Shown piece by piece: positions 1-7,752 of a stretch of DNA of 16,257 bases. Both the position numbers and the translations under genes were made by a program. The DNA lies in contig CANEHP010000030.1 of NCBI GenBank assembly GCA_947427325.1, forward strand, positions 1-16,257, read 5' to 3'. The stretch's first letter is position 1, and each line of letters starts with the position of its first letter. Source of the stretch: an uncultured Clostridia bacterium (GTDB lineage Bacteria; Bacillota; Clostridia; Oscillospirales; Ruminococcaceae). The notes under the pieces were generated by a model that was given only the letters and a program-made list of their open reading frames with translations, searched no databases and was not told the origin of the DNA.

Positions 1-57
1 ACTTCCTTTCTTTTTGGATATTATTGACATTTACACGGTTCGTTATTCAGACTCACC

Positions 58-960
58 ATGCAGTCTGCGCTGCTCTGCTCCAAACCGAATTGCAATCATA
101 AAGACGAGAACAAATGCTCCTCCTTCGGAATGGAAAACCATCCGATATTGTACAACGGTAAGCTTTATTTTTTCGATGTGCAAACAAATTTTGAAAGCGA
201 CGAGGTCATAGATACCACCACCGTTTACAAAGCCGATACCGATGGCACGAACCGTGCTGCGGTCTGTGAGATCAAGGGGCTGGCACTCGAATCCGGCAAT
301 CGTTTGCTGCTAGTCGATGATAAGGCGTATTTCCCCATGATCAAGTATGGCTGGGACGATGCACATACAGGCACATCTGGCTATAATGAGATATGGTTTT
401 GCTGTTATGATTTTTCAGCGAACACTTATGAGCGTATTGAAAAGCTGCATGAGGGCTGGGTATCTAATTTATGGATTTACGGTCTGTTTGACGGCAAAGT
501 GATTTTTACGTATGCGTATTCCAAGGAAAAGGTACCGTTTGGCTTAGCCCCAAGCGAGATAGAAAAAAGATTTATATTCGTTTACAAAAGCTATGATATT
601 GAAAGCGGAGCCGTTGAAGACCTTGAGCTTCCCGAGCCTCTATATGTGGGCGAAGGGTATTATGTTTATGAAAAGGACGGCGGTACGGCGGTAATTTGCG
701 AAAACAAGGAGGAAATCCTTTTGCCCGATTTTCCCGCTGACACTAACGGCATGCATTGTATAGTCAACGGAAAGCTGCTGCATTGCTCCAAGCAGCTATG
801 CGCCGACCTTACAAACGGCAAAATGTATGCGCTGAGTTCTTCCGACGGCTTTGTGGCATATTCGGACGGATCATATATTCTGAAAGAATATAACAATAAT
901 TCCCAAAAGTATGAATATTCCAAAATTGCCGAGAGCGATTATATCAGGAGTATATCATGA
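58..960 (+). CDS. Putative cell-surface beta-propeller-like protein, N-terminus missing or frameshifted
   Basis: I do not recognise a named family. The visible 300 residues begin with a Cys/His cluster (C7-x4-C12-x-H14-x5-C20, LCSKPNCNHKDENKC). They continue as repeated short beta-rich segments built around aromatic and glycine motifs (YNGKLYFF, KAYFPM, DGKVIFTYA, VNGKLLHC, DGSYILKEYN), which resembles a propeller. Similar Cys-motif proteins sit beside ABC exporters in Clostridia and often carry lipoprotein signals, but no signal peptide is visible here. The ATG at 58 has no Shine-Dalgarno sequence and the motif starts almost at once, so it is probably an internal Met. Frame 1 has a stop at 25-27, and the other two frames are open across bases 1-57. 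The gene is therefore either cut by the window edge and shifted near 50-58, or truncated. It overlaps the downstream ATPase gene by ATGA, so it is part of that operon. A role as partner or sensor of the transporter is only a guess. Confidence 0.6.
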   Translation: MQSALLCSKPNCNHKDENKCSSFGMENHPILYNGKLYFFDVQTNFESDEVIDTTTVYKADTDGTNRAAVCEIKGLALESGNRLLLVDDKAYFPMIKYGWDDAHTGTSGYNEIWFCCYDFSANTYERIEKLHEGWVSNLWIYGLFDGKVIFTYAYSKEKVPFGLAPSEIEKRFIFVYKSYDIESGAVEDLELPEPLYVGEGYYVYEKDGGTAVICENKEEILLPDFPADTNGMHCIVNGKLLHCSKQLCADLTNGKMYALSSSDGFVAYSDGSYILKEYNNNSQKYEYSKIAESDYIRSIS

Positions 961-1688
961 GTGAGCTGAAAATTGAAAATCTTTCAAAGCATTACGGAAG
1001 TAAAAATGCCCTAAACAACATATCCTTGATACTCACCGATGGCATTTACGGACTTTTAGGTCCTAACGGTGCGGGTAAATCCACTCTTATGAATATCATT
1101 ACCCAAAACATAACCTTCGATAAGGGCGGAAGCATCGAATGGAACGGCGAGAATACCTTGAAAATGGGTGCGGACTTCCGCAGCCTTATCGGGTTTATGC
1201 CCCAGCAGCAGGAGCTGTACCCCACCTTCACTGCCGAACGCTTTGTGGGTTATTTAGCAGCATTAAAGGGAATACCCTCAAAAGAAATCTCATCCGAGGT
1301 AAGTCGTGTTCTTTCCTTGGTGGAGCTTGACCACTGCGCAAATAAGAAAATCGGCGGCTTTTCGGGCGGTATGAAGCAAAGAGTGCTTATCGCACAGGCA
1401 CTTTTGGGAGATCCCAAGCTGTTGATACTCGATGAACCCACGGCAGGACTTGACCCTAAGCAAAGGGTTATTGTAAGGCGGCTTATCAGCTCCTTGTCAA
1501 AGGATAAAATTATTATTGTATCAACTCACATAGTTTCCGACATTGAATCCATTGCCGACAAAGTAATAATGATAAGATCGGGAGAGATCATTGAAAACGG
1601 CACGGTAAACGAGCTTTGCGCAAAAACGGAAAAGGACGGAGGGACGCTCGAGGATTTGTATATGCTCCGTTACGGTGATCAGTTATGA
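957..1688 (+). CDS. ABC transporter ATP-binding protein
   Basis: This is the cytoplasmic ATPase subunit that would power the permease encoded next. In the 243 residues I see Walker A GPNGAGKST (35-43), a Q-loop region near 82-85, the ABC signature SGGMKQR (136-142), Walker B LLILDEP (155-161, catalytic Glu160) and the H-loop His191 in STHIVSD. The length is normal for an export-type ATPase, and the short C-terminal tail (GTVNELC, LEDLYM) is typical of multidrug/lantibiotic/ABC-2 ATPases. The start is well set: AGGAG at 946-950 lies six bases before the ATG, which overlaps the previous stop as ATGA. The 3' end also overlaps the permease start as ATGA (1685-1688), so the three genes are translationally coupled. 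The substrate cannot be read from the sequence. Confidence 0.95.
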   Translation: MSELKIENLSKHYGSKNALNNISLILTDGIYGLLGPNGAGKSTLMNIITQNITFDKGGSIEWNGENTLKMGADFRSLIGFMPQQQELYPTFTAERFVGYLAALKGIPSKEISSEVSRVLSLVELDHCANKKIGGFSGGMKQRVLIAQALLGDPKLLILDEPTAGLDPKQRVIVRRLISSLSKDKIIIVSTHIVSDIESIADKVIMIRSGEIIENGTVNELCAKTEKDGGTLEDLYMLRYGDQL

Positions 1689-3559
1689 GGATTTTCCGTG
1701 CTGAGCTTCGCAAGCTGTTTACCTCTCCCATTTTTATTTTTGCTGCAGCGGCGGCGGTTGTTTTAAATTTTTACCTATGCTTGTCCGCTAAGCCCGTCAA
1801 TATTTCCGACGAAGAATACAAAAGCTTTTACAGCAGTCTTGAAGGCTTATCCCAGCAGGAAAAGACAGAATACATAGACAATGCCCTTAATGAGCTTTAT
1901 TCCTCCGAGATCACCTACGAAACCATAATGAAAAGGGAATTTTACCGCAATGAAGCGGAACAGGCGGCGCTTATAAGGGACTACAAGGATTATTTGAACG
2001 GCATTGACGAAGCGGCGAAAAATATGACCTCGGTATCTATTTTTGCGAAGAAAGACAGCTTTACCTACCGAAATATCAGCATTACTCCCGCCGCCTATGA
2101 CGGAGCAAGAGATGTTACCCCCGAATATTCTCCTTCTCGGGGAATTTTAATGGCAATCGACAATAACAGCACCGATATTATGCTTATCTTTGTTGTTTTA
2201 ACGGCTGTTACGGTGCTTTTTATAAAAGAGCGGGAGGCTTCGATAATAGGTCTTTTAAAGCCGCTTAAATATGGAAGGCAGCGGCTGGCGGCAATAAAAA
2301 GCCTCGCCGTTCTTTCGGTATGCGTTTTATTCGGACTTGTCATTTGCGGCAGCTCGCTTTTGATAGGCGGTCTGCGCTTTGGCTTGGAAGACTTATCCCG
2401 CCCCATACAGTCGGTCGAGGGCTTTTTAGGCTGCAATCTGCCTATTACCGTGGGGCAGGCAATGGCGCTGATATATCTTTTTAAAATTGCGGCGGTATTT
2501 TTGGCGGGACTTATTTTTGAGTGTCTTTGCACCGCTCTTTTTTCGGGAGTTGCATATTTGGGAGCAGGCGTGATCGCCGCCGGAGAAATTTTTCTGTACG
2601 TGACTGTTGAAAGTGCCTCGTGGTCATCTCCTTTCGGAAAAATTAACCTTGCCGCCTTTGTTCAGAGCAGTGAGCTTTTCAAAACCTACCTTAACATAAA
2701 CCTTTTTGAATATCCCTGCAATATTGTCACGGTAACGGTTATTTCCCTGACAGCGGGAACAATCCTTGCTTTTGTGGGGGAAATGCTGCTGTTTTCGAGG
2801 ATTTCGGTCAAGGATTACAAATCGATGCAGATAATACCCTCTGTTCGGTATATTCCCAAGAAGCCTTTTTCTTACGGACTGTACAAGGCGTTTATAATCC
2901 ATAAGGGTGCGTTTATTATCCTGATAATTGCAGCTGTGCAGATTGGTTCGGCAATTAATTACACCATTTCCTACAATGCCAATGATTTGTGGTATCATTC
3001 CTACTGTGATACTCTTTCAAATATGACCGAGGAACAGGCGGAGCAATATATTGAAGAAGAAAACAGTCGGTTTGAAGAACTGTACAGCTCCATGGGGAGT
3101 GCGGGTTCAGCGATGGTATTACAGCAAATTTATGATGAGCTTCAAGCCGAACAGGGATTTTTAAAAGCAGCCGAGCAGCAGCATTACATCAATTCTCTTG
3201 ACAGCCCCAACAAGGCAATGTTTTATCAGACAGGCTGGCGTAGGCTCTTCGGTGCAGACGGTTTTGCCGAGGATATGACCTTAACACTGCTGGCGGCACT
3301 GGGCATAAGCTTTGCGGTTTCCCCGTTGATTTCCTATGACAACAGGCGAAAGCTTGGTTTTTTGCTTTATACCAACACATACGGAAGGAAAAAGTATTAT
3401 AGGCAGAATTTGACTGTTACCGCCATAGTTTCCCTTTTTATTTCGTCAGTTGTAAACATTCCTCATATTATGGGAATTTTATCTCTTTATAAAACCGAGG
3501 GAGCAGATTTTTCTATAAGATGTATCAGTGAATTTGAAGGTTTTTTGACATTTCTATAA
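1685..3559 (+). CDS. ABC transporter permease, C-terminus interrupted by a frameshift
   Basis: This is a large membrane subunit paired with the preceding ATPase. The open frame gives 624 residues. Hydrophobic segments lie near residues 10-30, 160-180, 200-225, 260-310, 340-370, 400-420, 540-560 and 590-620. Two long polar regions (about 30-160 and 425-540) probably lie outside the membrane, and the second is rich in Glu/Gln (EEQAEQYIEEENSRFEELY). Translation likely depends on coupling, because the ATG overlaps the ATPase stop and has only weak purines before it. The last residues (FEGFLTFL, stop at 3557-3559) are out of character. One frame over, from 3541, the sequence continues as FFDISITDYIVLL and runs open to 3843 with further membrane segments. 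The frame change falls in the T run at 3541-3546, and the intact protein would be about 719 residues. Real pseudogene, sequencing error or programmed slippage are all possible. Confidence 0.85.
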   Translation: MRIFRAELRKLFTSPIFIFAAAAAVVLNFYLCLSAKPVNISDEEYKSFYSSLEGLSQQEKTEYIDNALNELYSSEITYETIMKREFYRNEAEQAALIRDYKDYLNGIDEAAKNMTSVSIFAKKDSFTYRNISITPAAYDGARDVTPEYSPSRGILMAIDNNSTDIMLIFVVLTAVTVLFIKEREASIIGLLKPLKYGRQRLAAIKSLAVLSVCVLFGLVICGSSLLIGGLRFGLEDLSRPIQSVEGFLGCNLPITVGQAMALIYLFKIAAVFLAGLIFECLCTALFSGVAYLGAGVIAAGEIFLYVTVESASWSSPFGKINLAAFVQSSELFKTYLNINLFEYPCNIVTVTVISLTAGTILAFVGEMLLFSRISVKDYKSMQIIPSVRYIPKKPFSYGLYKAFIIHKGAFIILIIAAVQIGSAINYTISYNANDLWYHSYCDTLSNMTEEQAEQYIEEENSRFEELYSSMGSAGSAMVLQQIYDELQAEQGFLKAAEQQHYINSLDSPNKAMFYQTGWRRLFGADGFAEDMTLTLLAALGISFAVSPLISYDNRRKLGFLLYTNTYGRKKYYRQNLTVTAIVSLFISSVVNIPHIMGILSLYKTEGADFSIRCISEFEGFLTFL

Positions 3560-3843
3560 CCGACTATATTGTTCTTCTCTTCCTGTTACGGACATTTTTC
3601 CTTGTATTATGCGGAATAATTGTGCTGTATATTTCTTCAAAGTGCGGCAGTACCTATACGGCATTACTTATCTGTCTGGCAATTTTTGCACTGCCTGTAA
3701 TGTTGTATCTGGCAGGAGCTGAATTTATTTTGCCGATGTGTATGCCCTTCGGCGTGAACAGGGAGATAATTGAAGGAGCATGGATTTATCCTTTGACTGT
3801 CATTGCCGGGAGCGGTTTTGCGATGTTCAAAATTAAAGCATAG
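3541..3843 (+). pseudogene. Shifted-frame C-terminal part of the ABC permease
   Basis: This is about 100 codons in frame 1, continuing the permease of frame 2 without loss of sense. It reads FFDISITDYIVLLFLLRTFF, then a hydrophobic stretch ending YISSKCGS, a second membrane segment (YTALLICLAIFALPVML), a polar stretch (CMPFGVNREIIEGAW) and a last short hydrophobic segment ending FKIKA and TAG. No ribosome site precedes any ATG inside it; the ATG at 3703, for example, lies in the middle of a membrane helix. It is therefore not a separate gene. Its frame is undamaged over 300 bases, so the frameshift is recent, artefactual or bypassed. Confidence 0.8.
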
Positions 3844-3881
3844 CGCTTTGTTTTTGGTAAAAATATTGTCATTAAAAAGAA

Positions 3882-4227
3882 ATGGAATTAGCACAGCTGT
3901 TGAGAGCAGACTACAAAGGCACGGGAGATATTCAGAACAAACTAAAAGATTGTTTTCAGGAACAATCGAACAAATATTAGAAGGGGAGAGGGATGAACTT
4001 TAGGTTATGAGAAAAACTCCATTCGGGAAATATACGTTTTTGAGATTTCACAGGGAATGATCTCACGGATAACAGACAGAATTTTGCCCGAAGTGAACGA
4101 ATGGCAGAATCGACCTATTGACAGCATATATCCTGTAATATTTTTTGACGGAATAGTATTCAATTCCCGCAAGGACAACAAAATCGTAAGCAAATGTGTG
4201 TATTCGATATTGGGAATAAATTGCAAA
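3882..4227 (+). pseudogene. Decayed IS256-family (Mutator-type) transposase remnant
   Basis: These are pieces of one transposase spread over three frames. Frame 3 from the ATG at 3882 gives LLRADYKGTGDIQNKLKD. Frame 2 then gives FSGTIEQILEGERDEL (to about 4001). Frame 1 from about 4000 gives LGYEKNS, REIYVFEISQGMISRITDRI, LPEVNEWQNRPIDSIYPVIF and VYSILGINCK. From knowledge of the IS256 family, DIQ..LKD..GTI.Q.LE.E.DE.LGYEK is the N-terminal region, and IY.FE.S.GMIS.ITDRILP...EWQ.RP...YP..F.D is the start of the catalytic domain. About 60 residues are missing between KNS and REIY, and the whole C-terminal half is absent. The expected DAVHF aspartate region reads DGIVF. I see no terminal inverted repeats. 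It is non-functional and lies between the ABC operon and the rubrerythrin gene. Confidence 0.8.
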
Positions 4228-4230
4228 ATA

Positions 4231-4260
4231 AGAGCCGCCCTATTCAGAGCGGCTCTTTAT
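4231..4260. terminator. Bidirectional rho-independent terminator
   Basis: There is a perfect 8-bp GC-rich stem, AGAGCCGC (4231-4238) with GCGGCTCT (4249-4256), and a 10-base loop. A TTTATATTATT tract follows on the plus strand and a TTATTTT tract on the minus strand. It lies between converging units: the ABC operon/transposase remnant on the left and the minus-strand rubrerythrin gene, whose stop codon is at 4301-4303. Confidence 0.85.
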
Positions 4261-4300
4261 ATTATTATGTAACTAAATCAGCTTACTCAACATTCGGCTA

Positions 4301-4843
4301 TCAGAAATATCTCTTCAAAAGACCGTTAAACGCCTTGCCATGTCTTGCCTCGTCCTTAGCCATTTCGTGAACGGTATCATGAACGGCGTCATAGCCCAAT
4401 TCCTTAGCCTTCTTAGCTAAATCAAGCTTGCCTGCGGTTGCGCCATGCTCGGCGGCAACACGAAGCTCAAGGTTTTTCTTGGTGGAGTCGGTAACTACCT
4501 CGCCCAAAAGCTCCGCAAACTTTGCAGCATGCTCGGCTTCTTCAAAGGCAATTCTCTTGTACGCTTCCGCAACCTCGGGATAGCCCTCTCTGTCGGCTAC
4601 TCTTGACATAGCAAGATACATGCCCACTTCGGTGCATTCGCCCGTAAAGTTCATTCTCAGACCCTCTACAACACTTGCGTCAAGATCCTTGGCAATACCT
4701 ACCTCATGCTCGCAGGCAAAGGTCAGCTCTTCTCCGCCCTGCTCCTTGAACTTTTCAGCGGGACAGCCGCACTGAGGGCATTTTTCGGGGGGCCGGTTTC
4801 CTTCATGAACATATCCGCAGACAGGGCAAATAAACTTCTTCAT
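4301..4843 (-). CDS. Reverse rubrerythrin (rubredoxin-rubrerythrin peroxidase)
   Basis: This is a cytoplasmic non-heme iron peroxidase of anaerobes that reduces hydrogen peroxide using electrons from NADH through a reductase. In the 180 residues, an N-terminal rubredoxin Fe-Cys4 site (C6PVC9 and C22PQC25) is followed by a four-helix diiron domain with E-rich helices: the GECTEVGMY region, [17 protein letters not shown] and [10 protein letters not shown]. The order, rubredoxin first, is the 'reverse' arrangement described for clostridial NADH peroxidases; classical rubrerythrin has rubredoxin last. The start is supported by AAAAGGAGAA on the minus strand (4860-4851) at good spacing. The gene stands alone, divergent from the MATE operon, and ends at the 4231-4260 terminator. 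It likely serves oxidative-stress defence. I saw no clear PerR box. Confidence 0.93.
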   Translation of the reverse strand: MKKFICPVCGYVHEGNRPPEKCPQCGCPAEKFKEQGGEELTFACEHEVGIAKDLDASVVEGLRMNFTGECTEVGMYLAMSRVADREGYPEVAEAYKRIAFEEAEHAAKFAELLGEVVTDSTKKNLELRVAAEHGATAGKLDLAKKAKELGYDAVHDTVHEMAKDEARHGKAFNGLLKRYF

Positions 4844-4879
4844 AGCTTTGTTCTCCTTTTTCTTTTTAATTGTTTTAAT

Positions 4880-4918
4880 AGTATAAAATTACAGCCAAGG
4901 AACAATACCAAACGTTCC
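4880..4918 (-). promoter_or_regulatory. Possible promoter and inverted repeat upstream of the rubrerythrin gene
   Basis: On the minus strand a good -10 box TATACT (4885-4880) lies 37 bases before the start codon. No -35 box has standard spacing: TTGTTC is 14 bases away and TTGGTA 20. Overlapping the -35 area is an inverted repeat, GGAAC (4899-4903), N10, GTTCC (4914-4918), a possible operator. The rest of the 4844-5171 gap is AT-rich and holds only the MATE promoter. Confidence 0.35.
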
Positions 4919-5104
4919 ATGACAATAATAATTCAAAATGTATGATATTCCAATTTTTACCTTTTGTTTTCTGAAATAATTATAACTATTTCCTTTAAAA
5001 ATGTCAATAGCGAAAATAACAAAAATACGGAAATATGTTTTAAGGCAAGGGCAATAATTTACAAAAAATCATTAACTCATTCAAAAGAATTGTGCTTTAT
5101 TTTC

Positions 5105-5133
5105 TTTACAGCGGTTTAAAAAAGTAATATAAT
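5105..5133 (+). promoter_or_regulatory. Sigma-A promoter of the MATE-flavoprotein operon
   Basis: TTTACA (5105-5110) and a perfect TATAAT (5128-5133) are separated by exactly 17 bases. The -10 box ends 38 bases before the start codon at 5172, and a full AGGAGG (5157-5162) precedes that start. No terminator or other promoter is evident before 9313. Confidence 0.85.
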
Positions 5134-5171
5134 AAATTATAAAGCATTATTCATACAGGAGGAAACGATAA

Positions 5172-6509
5172 ATGATTACCGATATGAGCGTGGGTAAGCC
5201 CCACAGAGTGCTGTTGAAATTCAGTATGCCTTTACTGTTAAGCGCAGTATTTCAGCAGCTTTATAATATTGCCGATACTGTAATCGCAGGGCGGTGTTTG
5301 GGCGAGGACGCTCTTGCCGCGGTAGGCTCCTCATTCCCCATCACTATGATTTTTATGGCAATAGCCTTAGGTTCTACCAACGGCGCATCGGTGCTTATAA
5401 GCCGCCTGTTCGGAGAAAAAAAGCTTGCGGATATGAAAACCGCAATTTTCACTTCCTTTATATCAATAGGCGCTTTAAGCCTTATCCTTACCCTTGTGGG
5501 AACGGTTTTCTGCGGCCCGATGCTGGAAATTCTGCGGACAAATCCGGATATTATATCCGATTCTGCGGACTATCTCCGAATATATACCTTGGGACTGCTG
5601 TTTCTCTTTCTCTATAATGTGGCCACCTGCGTTTTTTCTTCCTTGGGAAATTCAAAAACTCCTTTGATGCTGCTTGTGTGTTCATCGGTGGGAAATGTGA
5701 TTTTGGATTTGGTTTTTGTTAACATATATAATATGGGCGTTGGGGCATTGGCGCTTGCTACCCTTATTGCACAGGGAATCGCTTCGGTAATTGCCGCCGC
5801 TATTCTTTTTATCCGCCTTAAAGCTGTGGCAACGCCCGTAAAGCCAAAGATTTTTTCCTTAAACTCCCTTAAGCGCATTTCAAGGCTTGCCGTACCCGGG
5901 ATTTTTCAGCAAAGCTTTGTTTCGATAGGCAGTCTGTTTGTCCAAAGTCTGATAAACAGCTTTAATATAACCGCCGTTACTGCGGCTTATACGGCTGCGA
6001 TAAAGCTTAACACCTTTTCCATAACTATGTTTGTTACGCTGGCCGGAGGCGTCAGCAACTATACCGCCCAAAACCTGGGGGCGGGGAAAATCGAAAGAGT
6101 AAAAAGCGGATTTAAAGCAGGACTGCTGATAGCGGAATCCGTGGCAGCGGTCATAAGCCTGATAAGCGTTATTTTTCCCGATCAGCTTATGGGACTTTTT
6201 GTGGATAATCCCACGGAGACGATCATCGAAACGGGCAGAAGCTTTTTAAGAATAACCTCGCCCTTTTACTTTACGGTATGCGCAAAGCTTATTGGGGACA
6301 ACGTGCTTCGCGGATCGGGCACTATGGTTTTCTTTATGATATCCACATTTACAGACTTAATATTAAGAGTTGTTCTTGCCTATATTCTTTCGGGATTTAT
6401 GGGAGTTGAAGGCGTATGGTGGTCATGGCCCATTGGCTGGGGAATTTCCGCCTGCCTTTCCCTGACCTTTTACTTTAAAGGATTATGGCTGAGGAAGGGT
6501 ACAGTGTAG
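5172..6509 (+). CDS. MATE family efflux transporter
   Basis: This is an inner-membrane exporter of the multidrug and toxin extrusion family, which uses Na+ or H+ gradients. The 445 residues match the family's usual length and twelve helices. The N-terminus (SVGKPHRVLLKFSMPLLLSA, then QQLYNIADTVIAGR and LGEDALAAVG) is the standard MATE opening, with the AVG.S.P motif at the end of helix 2. A second-half repeat starts near PGIFQQSFVSIGSLFVQSLI, as expected from internal duplication. The start has a perfect AGGAGG nine bases upstream. It is first in an operon with two flavoproteins, with one base between its stop and the next start. The substrate is unknown, and the pairing with FAD enzymes is suggestive only. 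Confidence 0.95.
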   Translation: MITDMSVGKPHRVLLKFSMPLLLSAVFQQLYNIADTVIAGRCLGEDALAAVGSSFPITMIFMAIALGSTNGASVLISRLFGEKKLADMKTAIFTSFISIGALSLILTLVGTVFCGPMLEILRTNPDIISDSADYLRIYTLGLLFLFLYNVATCVFSSLGNSKTPLMLLVCSSVGNVILDLVFVNIYNMGVGALALATLIAQGIASVIAAAILFIRLKAVATPVKPKIFSLNSLKRISRLAVPGIFQQSFVSIGSLFVQSLINSFNITAVTAAYTAAIKLNTFSITMFVTLAGGVSNYTAQNLGAGKIERVKSGFKAGLLIAESVAAVISLISVIFPDQLMGLFVDNPTETIIETGRSFLRITSPFYFTVCAKLIGDNVLRGSGTMVFFMISTFTDLILRVVLAYILSGFMGVEGVWWSWPIGWGISACLSLTFYFKGLWLRKGTV

Positions 6510-6510
6510 A

Positions 6511-7752
6511 ATGAAAAAAAGATTTGACTTAACAATAATCGGAGGCGGTGCGGCAGGTCTTGCCTGTGCGGTTTCGGCGGCGGAAAAGGGCTGTAAAAGC
6601 ATCGCTGTCATAGACAGAATGAACAGGATCGGCAAAAAGCTTTTGGTAACGGGAAACGGAAGATGCAATTTAAGCAGCCGCAATATATCCGAGGAATTTT
6701 ATCACGGAAGCTTCAACGTCAAATCCGTTTTGGAGGAATACCCCGATTTAAGGCTTTTCTTTGAAAAATTGGGTCTGTATACGTCGGCTGATTCCATGGG
6801 CAGGATTTACCCTCTTTCCAATACTGCCGCCTCTGTGCTTGACGCTTTAAGATTCGGTGCGGAGAAAAGCGGAAAGGTTCGCTTTTTTACCGAAGCGCAG
6901 TGTACCTCTGTATCCGAAAACAAAAACGGCTTTACCGTAAAGGCGGGGGAATATGAGATAGTCTGCGGTGCGGCGGTGCTTGCCTGCGGAGGCTGTGCGG
7001 CGACGGTTCACGGAAGCGACGGCAGCGGCTTTGCTCTTGCCGAAAACTTAGGTATAAGCGTTGCCAAGACCTACCCCGCACTTTGTTCACTGATTGCCGA
7101 CAACACAAAATCACATGACAGGGTGAGAAGCAAGAGCGCCGCTACCCTTAAACATAACGGGCTGCTAGAAAAAAAAGAGTTGGGGGAGGTTCAGTTTACA
7201 AAAAACGGATTGTCGGGAATATGTATCTTTAACCTTTCGGCTGCTTTACCTGACAATGAAAGGAATGCAGCTGTAAGTCTTGACCTGCTTCCCAATTATA
7301 CTCTCCATGAAGTATATGAAATGCTTCTGAATGTGCAGCTATACAGAAAGCGTGATTTACCCGAGGAAATGCTTAACGGGATTTTTAACGGAAAAATTGC
7401 CCTTTATCTGCTTAAAAAAGCCAATATACCCGTTTCAGTCCACTGTGCAAAGATGGATTATACCGATTTAAAACGACTTGCGGCTATCACTAAGAATTTA
7501 GAGTTTAAGATAACGGGAAGAGCCGATTTTTCCAAAGCGCAGGTTACGGCAGGCGGCATTATCGACGCCGAAATAGACAAAAGTCTTATGTCAAAAAAGC
7601 ATAAAGGCTTGTTTTTTGCAGGAGAAATAATAGATGTCTGGGGCGACTGCGGAGGTTATAATCTCCATTTTGCCTTTGCTTCGGGATTAAAGGCAGGAAA
7701 GTCGGCTGCCAAACTGCTTTCGGAAAAGGAAAAAACATATGATCAAAATTAA
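6511..7752 (+). CDS. FAD-dependent oxidoreductase, HI0933/YhiN (BaiN-like) family
   Basis: This is a cytoplasmic flavoprotein of 413 residues, the normal family length. It opens with a Rossmann dinucleotide-binding motif (TIIGGGAAGLACAVSAAEKG, about residues 8-27). The family signature GNGRCNLSS follows at about 48-56, and the C-terminal FAD-contacting motif GDCGGYNLHFAFASG lies near 375-390. These motifs define the HI0933-like family. Members include BaiN of bile-acid 7-dehydroxylating clostridia, but most are uncharacterised, and I would not assign a bile-acid role from similarity alone. A GAGGAAGGG purine tract inside the end of the MATE gene acts as the ribosome site. Its 3' end overlaps the next gene by 14 bases, so the genes are co-translated. 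Confidence 0.92.
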   Translation: MKKRFDLTIIGGGAAGLACAVSAAEKGCKSIAVIDRMNRIGKKLLVTGNGRCNLSSRNISEEFYHGSFNVKSVLEEYPDLRLFFEKLGLYTSADSMGRIYPLSNTAASVLDALRFGAEKSGKVRFFTEAQCTSVSENKNGFTVKAGEYEIVCGAAVLACGGCAATVHGSDGSGFALAENLGISVAKTYPALCSLIADNTKSHDRVRSKSAATLKHNGLLEKKELGEVQFTKNGLSGICIFNLSAALPDNERNAAVSLDLLPNYTLHEVYEMLLNVQLYRKRDLPEEMLNGIFNGKIALYLLKKANIPVSVHCAKMDYTDLKRLAAITKNLEFKITGRADFSKAQVTAGGIIDAEIDKSLMSKKHKGLFFAGEIIDVWGDCGGYNLHFAFASGLKAGKSAAKLLSEKEKTYDQN

